DNA of 64,000 bases from Clusia tigrina (lineage: Eukaryota > Arthropoda > Insecta > Diptera > Clusiidae), in NCBI GenBank assembly GCA_920105625.2, contig OV050030.1, forward strand, positions 405,871,034 through 405,935,033. Direction: 5' to 3'. Positions 45,833 to 56,870 of this stretch are shown one piece after another (the stretch's first letter is position 1; every line of letters starts with the position of its first letter). A program made the position numbers and the translations under genes. The notes beneath the pieces were generated by a model. The model was given only the letters and a program-made list of their open reading frames with translations. It had not been told where the DNA came from and did no database searches.

Positions 45833-47629
45833 AAATACAAGTATATTGTTAGATATTCTTAACATATGCAACCTCTAACTCTTTTGTATCGTCACTCATA
45901 CTCTCATCTCTATATAAGTATCATCTCTATAAGTATAATCGCTATTGTATCTCTCATTTTTATACTTTGACTTTCAAAAACACAGTTGACATGCAAACAT
46001 CAACGCGTACGGTTTAAAGTCGGTACACGACATATATAAATATATAAATCACATAATTATAATCTTGAAAAGTCTTTGCTAACAAATCTGTTGTAGTAAA
46101 GCTGCTATAATAGGACAATTCTTATCCTTATTTAACTGACCTGCCGCCCTTTTGAAGGTCGCATATACTTTAACTTACGAACACAACCGCTCTATTCGCA
46201 CAACTTTACTCAACTGCTGTCGTGCACGAAAATACCTGCTCGTAGCTTAAAATAAATGCATTGACCATAAATATGAGTTGGCTGCCCACGAACACGCCAG
46301 CAATGCACAAGTTGCTTTCTATAAATATTCGGCGTGCTTGAATTTCCCGCTTAATTGAATCTCTTAAATGTGTTTCACCCACGCGCCCACCGACGCGTGC
46401 GGCAGCACAATTTCATGCACACAAACATACTCATACACAACGCACTCAAACCTTTTTACCTCGTTTGGAATCTGTGCGCAGCATTTATCGTGCTTGTGTT
46501 GTACTCCTGCACCCAGGCCCGCGTATGTGTAATGGCTTTGCACTGCAGCGATGTGCAGTGCTGGAGGCTACCGCTCGACATTGGTGTCAAGTGTAAAGCG
46601 CCTATATAAACCAAATCGGGATTAGTGTGGGTATTGAATATTTCCAATAAATCCACGTAAAAACATCCGCACTTGACTATCCGAGTATTTGATATAAAAT
46701 ATACGCATTGATTAACCTTTCGCGCATCTACGGTTTTCCACCCAACAGGCAGCACATTCCTCCTAGAGACACTCAGTCGTGAAAGCATTCACAGCCTCAA
46801 AGAGACTATGGCGATGCATTCTTGCCTTGCTTACTTATACACATGAGCCTGCTTTCATGAACTTGTGTGTGTGTGTTGGTGTGGGTTAGTGAGTTCGTGT
46901 TTGTGTGTGTGTGTGTGGAGATTCGCCTCCGCATTTTGTATTTAATGCACGTAGTTTTATTACGATTGTGTGTTTCGCATATGAATTGACTTTCGCACAC
47001 ACTCATGCAGACACAGCCTCTCTAGCCTCACACATTCACACACTCACAGCCTCTCTCTCACATCACATACAAAATGTGAGCGGAAAAGAAACGAAAGTAA
47101 AAGCGAAACACGGAACGCAAAAAAGAAGAAGTGTTGCTCATGTATTTCTAAATTTCCAATATTTCCAGAACAAAATGAAAATGTGCTGAGAATTTTTGAT
47201 TTCATGTGCTTTTAGTAAATTTTAAATTTTTTCACAACAAATTGTGAAGGAAATATTTTTGTAATATTACAAACTCGGCAGATTACTGGATGAAGCCGAA
47301 GCGGGTGTATAGTTGTTGTTGTATTGATTGAAAAGTTCCGCCGCAAAGTTTGCAACTTAGAAATGTTGGCACATGGCCACAACTTTGAACAACTTCGCAC
47401 TTTGGATATTTCCAAGCAGGACACTTCCATTAAGCATTCATTACACCGGGGAAGTAATATTCTGGTACTCGTAGTTTCCCTGGTATAGAGCCAAATTGCC
47501 CCTTTGTAGTTGTTGTTTAACTCTTGTAAAATTTGTGAAGGAGATCCATGAGAATAATTCGACAATATAATCAGGTAATTTGCCTAATCGACATGAAGAA
47601 CTTCATTGGAAAAGTTTATTAAATTAAAG
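45833..47629. other. Unique island with GT and CA repeats
   Basis: GT tract at 46865-46917 and CA-rich DNA at 46997-47065. 46170-46800 is GC-richer and transposon-free. No gene is recognised; the 117-codon minus frame at 47212-47565 shows no family resemblance. Confidence 0.45.
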
Positions 47630-48560
47630 CAATTAAATACAGGGAATAAACAAATGCTTGGTAATTACACTGAAAGTAAAGTGAAGAAGTTTCGACGGAC
47701 ATTTGTAAGATACGGGCAAAAATCTAGTCTATGGATGATGTATGACATTTGGGCGTTGCATAGCGGGCAAGTTGACGCGCTAGTACCATTAAGCAGATGT
47801 CCGTGGGTTAGTAATGTGTGTCCAAGACGAAGACGCACGAAAGCTTTAATTCCATTGCATTTACTGGATATGGGTATCCTCTTTTGGCACTGTGTGGGTT
47901 AATCTGGGTGTAATGACGAGCCATTTCAGTTCTTGTGATGATTGATGTTTGCATGTGACTAGATCAAACGATCAAAGTCGTTGCTTTTCACGTTTCCGAA
48001 AGTAAACAGCGTCTCTTTTCTGGCTAGTTTGAGTCTCTCATCTGCCAGCTCAAGTCCCGGTATCCACATAATCTTAAGCTTGTTATGATGTTGAATGAGT
48101 TGGTCACGTATAGAGGATATAAGGGAACTTTTATTAGTGGTATTTAACAGAGCAGAGATTGTTGATTTGCTGTCTGAACAGATAATAAATTTGCCTCTGG
48201 TGATTGATGCGAATTTCACAGCCTGAAGTATTGCTGCTGCTCCTGAAGTATTTCAGATGATCGACGCTAATCGTGTGCCGGCTGCTTTCAACTACAGCAA
48301 AGGGAACACCGTCCTCAGACTTGGACCCATCTGTGAAGATGAATTTCCAGGATTGTGTTTTAAGTGGCAGCGAGTGTTCTTGCAAAAGTTGTTTATAGGT
48401 GTGGCTGCCCGTCACATCTTTATGGTAGTCCTGAAGTTGCAATAGTAACGATGATTTGCCAAGCTGCCATGGAGGTAAATGGTCAAGGATGGAACACTGG
48501 AATGATACAAAGTCGATATTATCAGAATATTTGATGCATCTTATAATGGAGGATTATAAA
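47630..48560 (-). mobile_element. I-type LINE remnant: RNase H plus C-terminus
   Basis: On the minus strand, SWKFIFTDGSKSEDGVPFAV gives the RNase H start with its first Asp (about 48350). After a frameshift, KFASITRGKFIICSDSKSTI holds the third acidic residue and IRDQLIQHHNKLKIMWIPG the approach to the catalytic loop. The loop itself is shortened, with His and the GNE segment lost. Further on, AFVRLRLGHTLLTHGHLLNG and STCPLCNAQ (about 47850-47770) form the C-terminal cysteine motif. This LR.GHT..THGHLL...CPLC pattern is characteristic of I-clade elements and differs from the LOA-type knuckle elsewhere in the window. Several shifts and stops make it non-functional. Confidence 0.8.
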
Positions 48561-48599
48561 TGACGCTTGTATAGTGATGATGTGTGGACTAGCTTGAAA

Positions 48600-48776
48600 A
48601 GTCTTGGTATTGTTATTATTATTATTATATCTTAAACCATAATTAATTATAACTGCAAGGTGTCATGGTAATGAGTACTAGCTACAGAGCCCTTCGACTC
48701 GAAGAGAAAATGAGGTTTAGAAAGAAGCATTTTGGAGACCAAACCCGTGGCAGGAGTTTTGGTATTACTTGCAGTG
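48600..48776 (-). mobile_element. tRNA-derived SINE, copy E
   Basis: The minus strand starts at the end of the head (CTCCTGCCACGGGTTTGG) and continues TCTCCAAAATGCTTCTTTCT, CTCATTTTCTCTTCGAGTCG, TCTGTAGCTAGTACTCATTA, CACCTTGCAGTTATAATTAA, TTATGGTTTAAGATATAATA and an (ATA)n tail at 48612-48632. The tRNA-derived part is truncated. It lies between two LINE pieces of the same orientation. Confidence 0.82.
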
Positions 48777-48959
48777 TTTTGTGGAAAATGCGACATTGAA
48801 TAGACGACAACTTCGCTTCTATTAAAATGGTGATGATATTCGGAACGCTCGGAGACTACGGCGAACTAAATCATGGAAAGGTAAACACACAAGCCTGATG
48901 TTGCTGACAACAAAGTGGCCATAAATGGCCAAACCGTAGTAAATTTTGGAAAAAATTAA

Positions 48960-49195
48960 TGCTACTGTTGTATTAAGTAAAGTAGATGTATGAATATGGC
49001 AATACTTGGAAGATAGATACTTAACTCTTTAAGCCTGGCAGCTACAGATCTTCTTACATATATGCAGTGTTGCTTAAATTTTAGTCTTCTATCGTAAATA
49101 ATTACGAGATATTTAAAGCTAATTGAAGAGCAAATCTTAACATTGTTGTATATCAAATTTATACTCATACAATATGTTTCTTCCAAACCTGGAAA
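48960..49195 (-). mobile_element. LINE reverse transcriptase thumb fragment
   Basis: The minus frame includes SISFKYLVIIYDRRLKFKQH and VRRSVAARLKELSIYLPSI, matching the segment after the polymerase core of R1/I-type elements (KYLGV..DD.L.F..H). No catalytic motif remains. It may be part of the same ancestral insertion as the RNase H piece at 47630-48560, separated by the SINE. Confidence 0.7.
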
Positions 49196-49260
49196 GATGT
49201 AGCTCTTTCATAACAAAGACTTGCTCCTGAATAATTACACCATTTTTTTATATAATGTAT

Positions 49261-50013
49261 TGTTACGTAATTGCCTTTCAGACTATTTATACCAAGCTCA
49301 ATACTTGGATTCGTATCGCTGGATTGTGTAATAAGCAAACAATTCCTTCTTCAGTTAGAACAATTGGCTTTCTTAGTATTCGTCCAATTTACTATTGGCT
49401 TTAATTGTACTTGCTCGCTTCTCACACTTCGTCTTCGCTTATAGTTTGCTTCAGTTAGTCAGTTGTTGCACCCCACTTTTCTTATTTACACCCGCTTCCA
49501 CTGCCCGTCGCTAACAGGATGTCCGATCTGCGACGTTCACTGCTCAAATGCCCGTTGCTAACAGGATGTCCGATCTGCGACAATCACTGCTCAACTGCCC
49601 GGTGCTAACGCGATGTCCGCTCTGCGACGATCACTTGTTAGCTCTCGTTGCTAAGACGACGCTCACTCTGCTTGCTACCACTCTCAAGAATCGGCTCACT
49701 TCTCACTGCTTGCTGCCAACGATGTCACTTTGCCACTGTCACTAGCTAACTGATCTGCTACTACGATTTTCACTATCGGCTACGCTCACTGTTCCACTGC
49801 TGCTGCTACTACGATGTTCACTTTGCCACTTTCACTTCTCAACTGATCTCGATGTCAATTGTGTAGTCGCTTATATACTTTTTGTATTCCAGAACTTCCA
49901 CTAGTCTTTGAACGCAGTGGCCCATGCCTTCTCGCGTGTGTATTTTTAGGGGTTGAAAGTGACGCTTCCCCTAAAACTATCAACCAATCAAATAGCGTGT
50001 CGATTTCGGAACA
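49261..50013 (-). mobile_element. Solo LTR with 4-bp target duplication
   Basis: A 753-bp block bounded by TGTTACGTAA at the left and CGGAACA at the right, i.e. TG...CA ends with short inverted termini. It is flanked on both sides by GTAT (49257-49260 and 50014-50017). In minus orientation it has a TATA box (TATATAA at 49877-49871) followed by GCGACTACACAATTGACATC. A 47-bp unit (AACAGGATGTCCGATCTGCG) is repeated three times at 49513, 49560 and 49607. No gag or pol is attached, so it is the product of LTR-LTR recombination. A 4-bp duplication fits Gypsy-type integrases, though superfamily cannot be fixed without coding sequence. Relatives lie at 6030-6343 and 38352-38522. Confidence 0.88.
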
Positions 50014-50697
50014 GTATCAAATATTCAAATTAGAAGGAAAAATTTATGTTTAGTTTAAGTATCCCACATAAACACTTAATTTCGAAAGGCAAACAAGAAA
50101 TCGAAATATATATATAATTGATACACAAATTGAGATGCAATACAAAATGTCATATCGAAAGTGGTGTGAATTTCAATGTGAATATTGTTACACAAAAGAT
50201 TCGATTAGTTTAATTATTGTCCCTGTATCAAATAATGAAAGCCCTTCTATTGATTACTTAGTTTTTTTTTAAAGATTTTGAACTGTAATTTATTTAAAGT
50301 CCTTTCGAGATCATTGTAGCCCAATCCAAAAACTAAAATCATTAATGAGCACAATCATAACAGAAGGAAACAAGATCATCCACGACTTATCATTAATCAC
50401 ATATGGAAGGACAATATATGAAAGGTAACAAGTTTTTAAAGTTCCACCCATAATTGAAAGATGATGTTTTTCTTGTTTACTCATGAATACTGAAAATGTC
50501 ACTTCCTCACAATATGAACACAACGAAGAAGTCATATTTTATTTATTTCTCAAAGAAAACTTCTGAATATTCTATGCACCCTTACACCATTTCCAATGAT
50601 GTTTGGAAACCTTTTTGCCAATCTAAATACGTGTTTTCGTCTCGTTTAACTATCTTTACTGGATTTGCCAACCATTTCCCAAGCATTTTCTATCATA
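50014..50697. other. No gene seen
   Basis: AT-rich DNA between the solo LTR and the second LTR-like sequence. Mutually overlapping 74-codon frames have no recognisable features. Confidence 0.45.
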
Positions 50698-51280
50698 TTG
50701 TTACAAAATTGCCCTCTTGACAAATTACTCTGTTACGAAATTGCCCTCATGACAATTTACTCTAACTCTCTGTACTCGGATTCGTACCACTGGATTGTGT
50801 AGTAATCAAACAATCGCTGGTTAAGTTAAAATAACTATCTTTATTTAATTATTGCAATTGACACATTTAATATTAGGCTTAAAGTTTACTTAGTTACAAT
50901 TTGCACTTTATTTCACAATTCTTGAATCACTTTATTTAGTAATTAATTTCATCACTTTACAAAAATCACAATACTGCTAATACTGCTGCTTCGATTAAAA
51001 TGCCTGATGTATACACTGTTACGATCTCTGATCTACTGCATTCTACTTTGAACGGTCTTGTCGTTTTTATAGCTTTCGAATGGTTGGAGTAGAAAATTCC
51101 ACGCTATTCTCGAAATTGCTAGAATTTTCTATCCACTTCGACAGAAGTCGAGAATATTCTTTTTGACATTACCGGCAGATGGTTCTTGAATAAGCTTTTA
51201 TTCGACTAGTTCGCATCTTGACTCACAGGGGGCACTCATTCTCAATCTCCAGATGGGATCCTAAAAGTATGCAATCCCGT
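50698..51280 (-). mobile_element. LTR-like sequence with heat-shock elements (copy 2)
   Basis: The left end TGTTACGAAATTGCCCTCAT (50731) and the following ACTCGGATTCGTACCACTGG and ATTGTGTAGTAATCAAACAA parallel the corresponding end of the solo LTR at 49261, so this is a related but distinct LTR in the same orientation. The first ~33 bp are duplicated (from 50698), preceded by ATAT. In minus orientation the order is CCTAAAAGTATGCAA complement near 51265, a heat-shock-box array (51159-51092), TATAAAA (51071-51065), a transcribed-like region and an AATAAAG signal near 50838. The upstream end is not clear and no flanking duplication was found. Confidence 0.72.
51092..51159 (-). promoter_or_regulatory. 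Heat-shock element array, 15-bp spaced
   Basis: Four perfect inverted box pairs: GAAAATTC (51092-51099), TTCTCGAA (51107-51114), GAATTTTC (51122-51129) and GAATATTC (51152-51159), plus an isolated TTC at 51137. Their starts fall on a 15-bp grid, so every box is in the same 5-bp phase, as needed for cooperative heat shock factor binding. A TATAAAA box on the minus strand lies 20 bp beyond the array. Confidence 0.7.
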
Positions 51281-51424
51281 TTCACTGATATGCAACCACG
51301 TTTCAATATTCTTGGTTTTGGAAATCAAGTCAACTGAAGTCAGGTTAAGATTAAATGGTGGATTTTTCAAACACTTTTCGTTTTCGACACTTAATGAGAA
51401 AGTAGTCTTCGAAGCCTGAGCTTG

Positions 51425-52170
51425 CATTTGTGCATCGCTGTTCACACTCTCACTTCCTCTCTTTTCCTTTATACATACTTCTCTCTCCTTTTAGACATAC
51501 CTCTCTCTCCCTTTATACATACCTCTATCTCTCTCTCCACCTCTCTCATCCTCCCACTCTCTTCACATATTTTATCATCTCCCTCTCTATCACTTAAAGG
51601 AAGAGGTAGTCTTCGCACCAATATGAGTCCTTGCAGGTTCTCATTCCTTTTTCTCTCTCCGCAATCTCTCACCCCCTCCCACTATCCACCTCTCTCACCA
51701 TCTCCCTACTACCTTCGCAGCAATATGTGCCCTTACTTCTTCACATTGTTTTTTGTTCATAACATCAGCACTAACTCTCTATCCCTATATCCATCTCTCT
51801 CTCTCCATAACTCTATTTCACCCTCTCTCAATCACTCTGTCTCTCTCTCCATCACTCTCTCTCTCTCTCCATCTCTCCATATCTTAATCTCTCTTTCTAT
51901 CAGTTAGAAGAAGAAGTATATATCAATCTTCGCAGCAATATGTGCCCTTACTTCTTCACATTGTTTTTTGTTCATAACATCAGCACTAACTCTCTATCCC
52001 TATATCCATCTCTCTCTCTCTCCATAACTCTCTTTCACCCTCTCTCAATCACTCTGTCTCTCTCTCCATCACTCTCTCTCTCTCTCCATCTCTCCATATC
52101 TTCATCTCTCTTTCTATCAGTTAAAGGAAGAAATCTTCGCAGCAATACGTGTGTAGATATCAGAACAAAT
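51425..52170. repeat. CT-rich tandem array, ~207-215 bp unit
   Basis: CTTCGCAGCAATATGTGCCC occurs at 51713 and 51928, the truncated form CTTCGCAGCAATACGTG at 52135, and a diverged CTTCGCACCAATATGAGTCC near 51611. Between them are (TCTC)n runs and CATCTCTCTCTCTCCATAAC blocks, with ATCAGTTAAAGGAAGAA before each CTTCGCAG. The Ser/Leu-rich 161-codon + frame is a by-product of the repeat. Confidence 0.92.
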
Positions 52171-55100
52171 TCTCTGTTCCGATGAAGATCTGAGTAACTT
52201 CAGATGCCTATATACGATACTTTAACCTAAGTGCGAGACCATGAGAAAATATGATCCCAAAAGAAAGCTATATTTCTGAGTAACATTAATGGCATAACTT
52301 TAATTATATATATGTATTATATAGAATATAAAAGAAGACTAATTCCTAGTACAATGATTCCCAGTCCATATATCAATCTTATCCATAACAATCCCTTTAC
52401 CAGTTTAAAGGAATTCATTTACACTTTAGTTCAGCTCCATACCAAGTAAATGCTAATGCAATGTTGTTATTTGCCACCTGCTCAGAATCACCTCAGCACT
52501 CTTAGCACTTTTTAACATCCCATCGCGTTTATTTCTTCATTTCTCGAATAATCTGGGAATCATTTTTGTTAAATCCCACCAGAATTGTGTTGTGCTTTGT
52601 AGCATCCCCATTTCTTCATTAAACCACCCGCTTTCCTGAAACTTGAGTGAAATTAATCAGCCTTACTTTTGTCTATTTCCAAATTAATGTAATTAATCAT
52701 ACCTTTAAATAATTAATAATCAGGCCTTTCAGGATGTCAAATGGTCGGAGAGCTTGTTCAATACACTTACGAATGTATTTATTCCATTTACTTACCTTCT
52801 ATATACCTATCTTATGTATTCATAAAGTGTTTGTTTTCATATACAATTTTCGACAATTTGAACAGTTTAATACAATTGTGCTATAAACAATCACGAATGT
52901 GACAAAGTCTTTGTGTCCTTTGTTTCTTATACGCCCATTTGGGGTCCTAGTTACTCAAAAGAAATATCATGGAACGTCATTATATTAATTAAAAAATTAT
53001 TCTTGAATGTTTCGGCATCCCGCTTTTTGATATTCCAATTATTACATGACAAGAATCACCAACAGCAATGCTCATAATTTGTTTGTCCTTTGGCCATTAT
53101 TTCACTTCATTTTCCCCAATTACGAGTATAGAAAACAAGCCTTGTTGCTACTCCTTGTCCCCTCACTCCACGACAAGCTTTTCCAAGAAATGTTCTCATT
53201 CAAGTCTAACCAATTGACATGTCTTCGCTACTCTTTACTTAAAGATTCACTTCATTCACAGATTGACTCGCAAATTTGCGAAATCAACCACAAGGATACG
53301 TGAAAGAGCTTCAAGGTTGCGTACATTTCATTTACCCAGCAATGCTCCTTGGCAGCCGTTGCCTGTAATACTCCTGCAGCTTGATAAATATCCTGGCTTC
53401 TTAGAAATTCCATCAGTTTATTTGTTGTTGTGCTGTGCTGGCGGCAAAGTCGCGTCGTTGGCAACAGGCGGCATCAAGCGGCGGCAATAAGAGAGCGCAA
53501 AACTTTTTTATTACTTGCAATATGACGCAAATTGATTTCCCAGCAGACTAATTGGAGTAAGTAATTGTTGTTGTAGCCGCTGTTATAGCTATTGGCAGGC
53601 AGGCAGCAATGCAGCATAATTTATTCAAATTGAGTTTTCAATAAACTTTTCAAAACTCTCCTAATCCATCGAGTTGTTCGCTAGCGCCTTGTAGAAGGTG
53701 ATGAGAAATTGAGGACAAAGTTGGGAAAATAATTCTTAGAAAATTCAATGATAGGCTTTCTAGTAAATCGTAAAAGATCCAAGGGTTTAAAACAATTTGT
53801 TATGTTCATGTTTCACACCATTTAGAGTACACGCCTGTATAACTGTTGTTATTGCTTCTCGGAAAAGTGACCACAGGAGTTCCTGCTCTCTCAATGCGGA
53901 ATGATTCTAGGGTACTGCTACAAATGTAAGAATTGATTGGTGACAGGTTTAAAGAAGCAAAATAGAAGGATTACAAACAAAAACTGAACATCTTAACATC
54001 CTTTTTAAAATGATAAGACACGAATCATAAAATGTTTAGATTGTGTATGGTATGATTCTATTCCATTCTACAAAGGTACTACAGAAAAAGGTTTAATTAG
54101 AAACACATCCAACACAACTTCTGATGGCAAAGTTGTAACAAACAAATTTCGATGAAATTGGAAACAATTTTAGCTTAAATCTGTCGTTCATTTAATTGTT
54201 GTGATATGATGAATTGACGTTATAATCCCTGAACTACGACAATTGTAATCCTTTCCATTGGTACACTCTTGCTTCTAAGGAATAAAAATGTCTTTTCCAT
54301 AAGAATGGGAACGAACTTCCTTATGGATAAAAGACAATACACAAGTGATGTTCAAAAGACCACAAATTTGACGCTGAGGTAGACCCGTAAAGCAAAAATA
54401 TATGCAAAATTATATGCATTATCTCAGAAGCTGATTTGCCAGGACAAAAGTATACAACTTCTGCCAGACCGGAGACAAGCATCCTAATGACAGTAAACAG
54501 CAATGCTTTCAAATAGGTCAAGGACTGTCATGCAACTGGTGGAACAGATCATTATTTCACACTTATATGAGTGCTAGGATAATCGAGTATAGCATCATCA
54601 TAGCAATGGGGGAACGGATGCAAAACAAAGAATTGTGCAGTGACTTCTTTGGGATTTATAGAAAGAAAATGACATAAACACAAAAAATCTCAACGTAAAT
54701 GATTAATTGCTTTTTATGCAAATTGTTTTACTTATCCTTTCCATTCAATTAGTTATCTCGATATACAAAGTATTCCTTACTTCTAACAAGGTTTGTTTTG
54801 GGAAGTAGCAAAAAAATCGACATCTCGCAAAGATTGCACTCAATAGTCTAAAAGAAAATTGCATCATGAACGAAGAGGAAGAGGTTCATTTTCACGACCG
54901 AAAAGATGCTATACCTATCTTTAAATACTATTCTCTGAGACCATACAAACCGAGAAACTACACATAGGAGGCGCTGGGAATAAAGTACAGATTTATTCAC
55001 TTTTCTTCCACTCCCACACTCAACAAACCTTGCAGATCCCTAAACTAGGGTCAAGTGTTCGAGTTACTTTAGGCAAAGGAGAATACATGGAATGTGAACC

Positions 55101-55419
55101 CACTAAAAACTTAAGCAAACTTTGAAATAGAGACAGCGTTTCCAGGTTTTATTTCAAATATAAAAGACTTAAAACCATAGAGGATTAATAAGTGAAATAC
55201 TATCTTGTGTTAGAAACTGTCATGTAGAAAGCTGCTGCGAGTATATGAGCAGAAATTCAAAAGAGCTGGCGATAGCGTGTCAGACTCATCAGACTTTTAT
55301 GCTCTACTACAAAGAGGACTCCAAAGTAAACAGGAATAAAAGCAACAACAAGTATTTTGACAAAATCGATTTAAGTTATTCAAAATAGTTCTCTTCCGAC
55401 TCAATAACGTGATTTGCAC
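52171..55419. other. No gene seen; longest transposon-poor stretch on the right
   Basis: Mostly AT-rich DNA without recognisable coding sequence. 53290-53660 is GC-richer, with GTTGTTGTAGCCGCTGTTAT-type triplet words resembling Drosophila intronic DNA. Confidence 0.45.
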
Positions 55420-56050
55420 AGTCTAAAAGCACGTCGAATGAGTGTTTTCATCGTCGCCCGGAATGTATTTCAGGATTCCAATAAAAGCATTTTGAATGAC
55501 TTCTACGTCCACAAAATGCTTTCCTTTCTTCGAGAAATGCATGTTTCCAAAAAGCTGAAAGTCGCACGGTACCAAATCAGGTGAACACGGGAGTTTGACA
55601 GTTAAATTAACAATAGATGACCCCAATATATATAATATAAATATTGTTTGAACAGTCCTGTTTACTTTGGAATATAATTTGTAGACCTAAACCTATAACT
55701 CCCAATGCCACGAACGATGCCATGAACGACAACAAGAGGAAAGAAAGAAGCCACTGTAAGTTTGATAGTTGATGAAATGACTCACGGCTTTGATGGAATC
55801 GGGGGTGATCACGTATTTCGGTTGGCCAGCATGTTGCTCATCGTTTATGTCCTCGCGACCGTTTTTAAACCGACCGTTTTAAACGTAGACCACTCATGAA
55901 CCCTGCCACGTGATAAACAATAATGACATTAAACTTGTTTTATCAATTGAAACATTTCAGTTAAAGTTTTACCAAGTTTAAAACCAAACTTAGCTCCTTG
56001 TTCGATGCTCATTTTTGTACCGATGACACAAACATACTGTCACCTCAGAC
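55420..56050 (-). mobile_element. Second mariner-family remnant
   Basis: On the minus strand an ATG at 56012 opens MSIEQGAKFGFKLGKTLTEM, the first helix-turn-helix region of a mariner transposase, followed after stops by SRGRVHEWSTFKT. After a large deletion, LPCSPDLVPCDFQLFGNMHF (55590-55535) gives the segment with the third catalytic aspartate, and GKHFVDVEVIQNAF follows. The terminus-like GACAGTATGTTTGTGTCATC complement lies at 56021-56041. It is clearly a different mariner lineage from the one at 34991 and much older, with many stops and both other catalytic aspartates missing. Confidence 0.8.
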
Positions 56051-56123
56051 GCAATAACTCCGCTTCTGTTAGTCCAAATAGCATGAAATTTTAACAGCAA
56101 TTCAGTGGAGGATCTACCTTTAT

Positions 56124-56870
56124 GAAGCTATAGTAGATAGGTAGGTAGGTAGGAGTGGCAGCTTAGGTAGGTAGGTAGGTAGGAGTGGCCGCCCAGTTTG
56201 CCAAAAGCACACTTGACCACACATAATGGCCCATTGTGATACCGCGGTGTGGCGCCGTTCAAGCACTGACTAAAAAGTTCCCATGCTAGGGGTGGTGATA
56301 GTCAGCGCAAGGACAGCGCCAGGAAAGGCACGACTCCCCCGTCATGTTTCAGGAAACCATCCTGATACTTTGATGAACCTGGCTATGTCCCTAATGGATG
56401 ACAGCTCTGTCTGACTTGTAAGAAATGGGGCACCAAAGGTGCGAATTCTTCTTCTGCTCAAGGATTGGCAGTGGCATAGGAGGTGGAAAACCGTTTCGTC
56501 CTCACCCTCGGAGCCACAGCGTCGGCAAAAGTCATTTGAGGGTAGGCCCAGTCTTTCTGCGTGCTGTCCCATTATGCAGTGGCCGGTCAAAACCGACACA
56601 GTTGTCGACAGTGACACGCGATCAAGTCAAAGAAGTTGATTGGTTCTGTTTTTTTCCATACTTGCCCAAGTTAGTCTACCCGTGTGGCAGGATTCCTCGT
56701 TAGCCCAGGATTTGTAGGCATCAGCCAGTGGCAGCTTATGAACGATACCAAAATCACACTTGAGCACACCTAATGGCCTTTTGTGATACCACGGTGTGGG
56801 GCCGTTCAAGCACTGAATACAATTTTCTTACTTAAAGATGGTGATAGTCAGCGCAAGAACAGCGCGTTCT
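56124..56870 (-). mobile_element. LOA/Lian-type LINE 3' end, ACCT-tailed, with duplicated UTR
   Basis: The minus strand has an RNase H-to-C-terminus linker KLPLADAYKSWANEESCH, a single in-frame TGA near 56625, then DRVSLSTTVSVLTGHCIMGQ and a knuckle CRRCGSEGEDETVFHLLCHC. The 3' UTR ends in two tail-like TACC arrays (complements at 56129-56148 and 56164-56188). A ~115-bp segment of the UTR (GATACCGCGGTGTGGCGCCG at 56240) recurs upstream of the coding part (GATACCACGGTGTGGGGCCG at 56787). Confidence 0.82.

Noticed and set aside
51422..51907. 161-codon Ser/Leu-rich frame
   Set aside because: Translation of (TCTC)n tandem repeats without start context or conserved domain.
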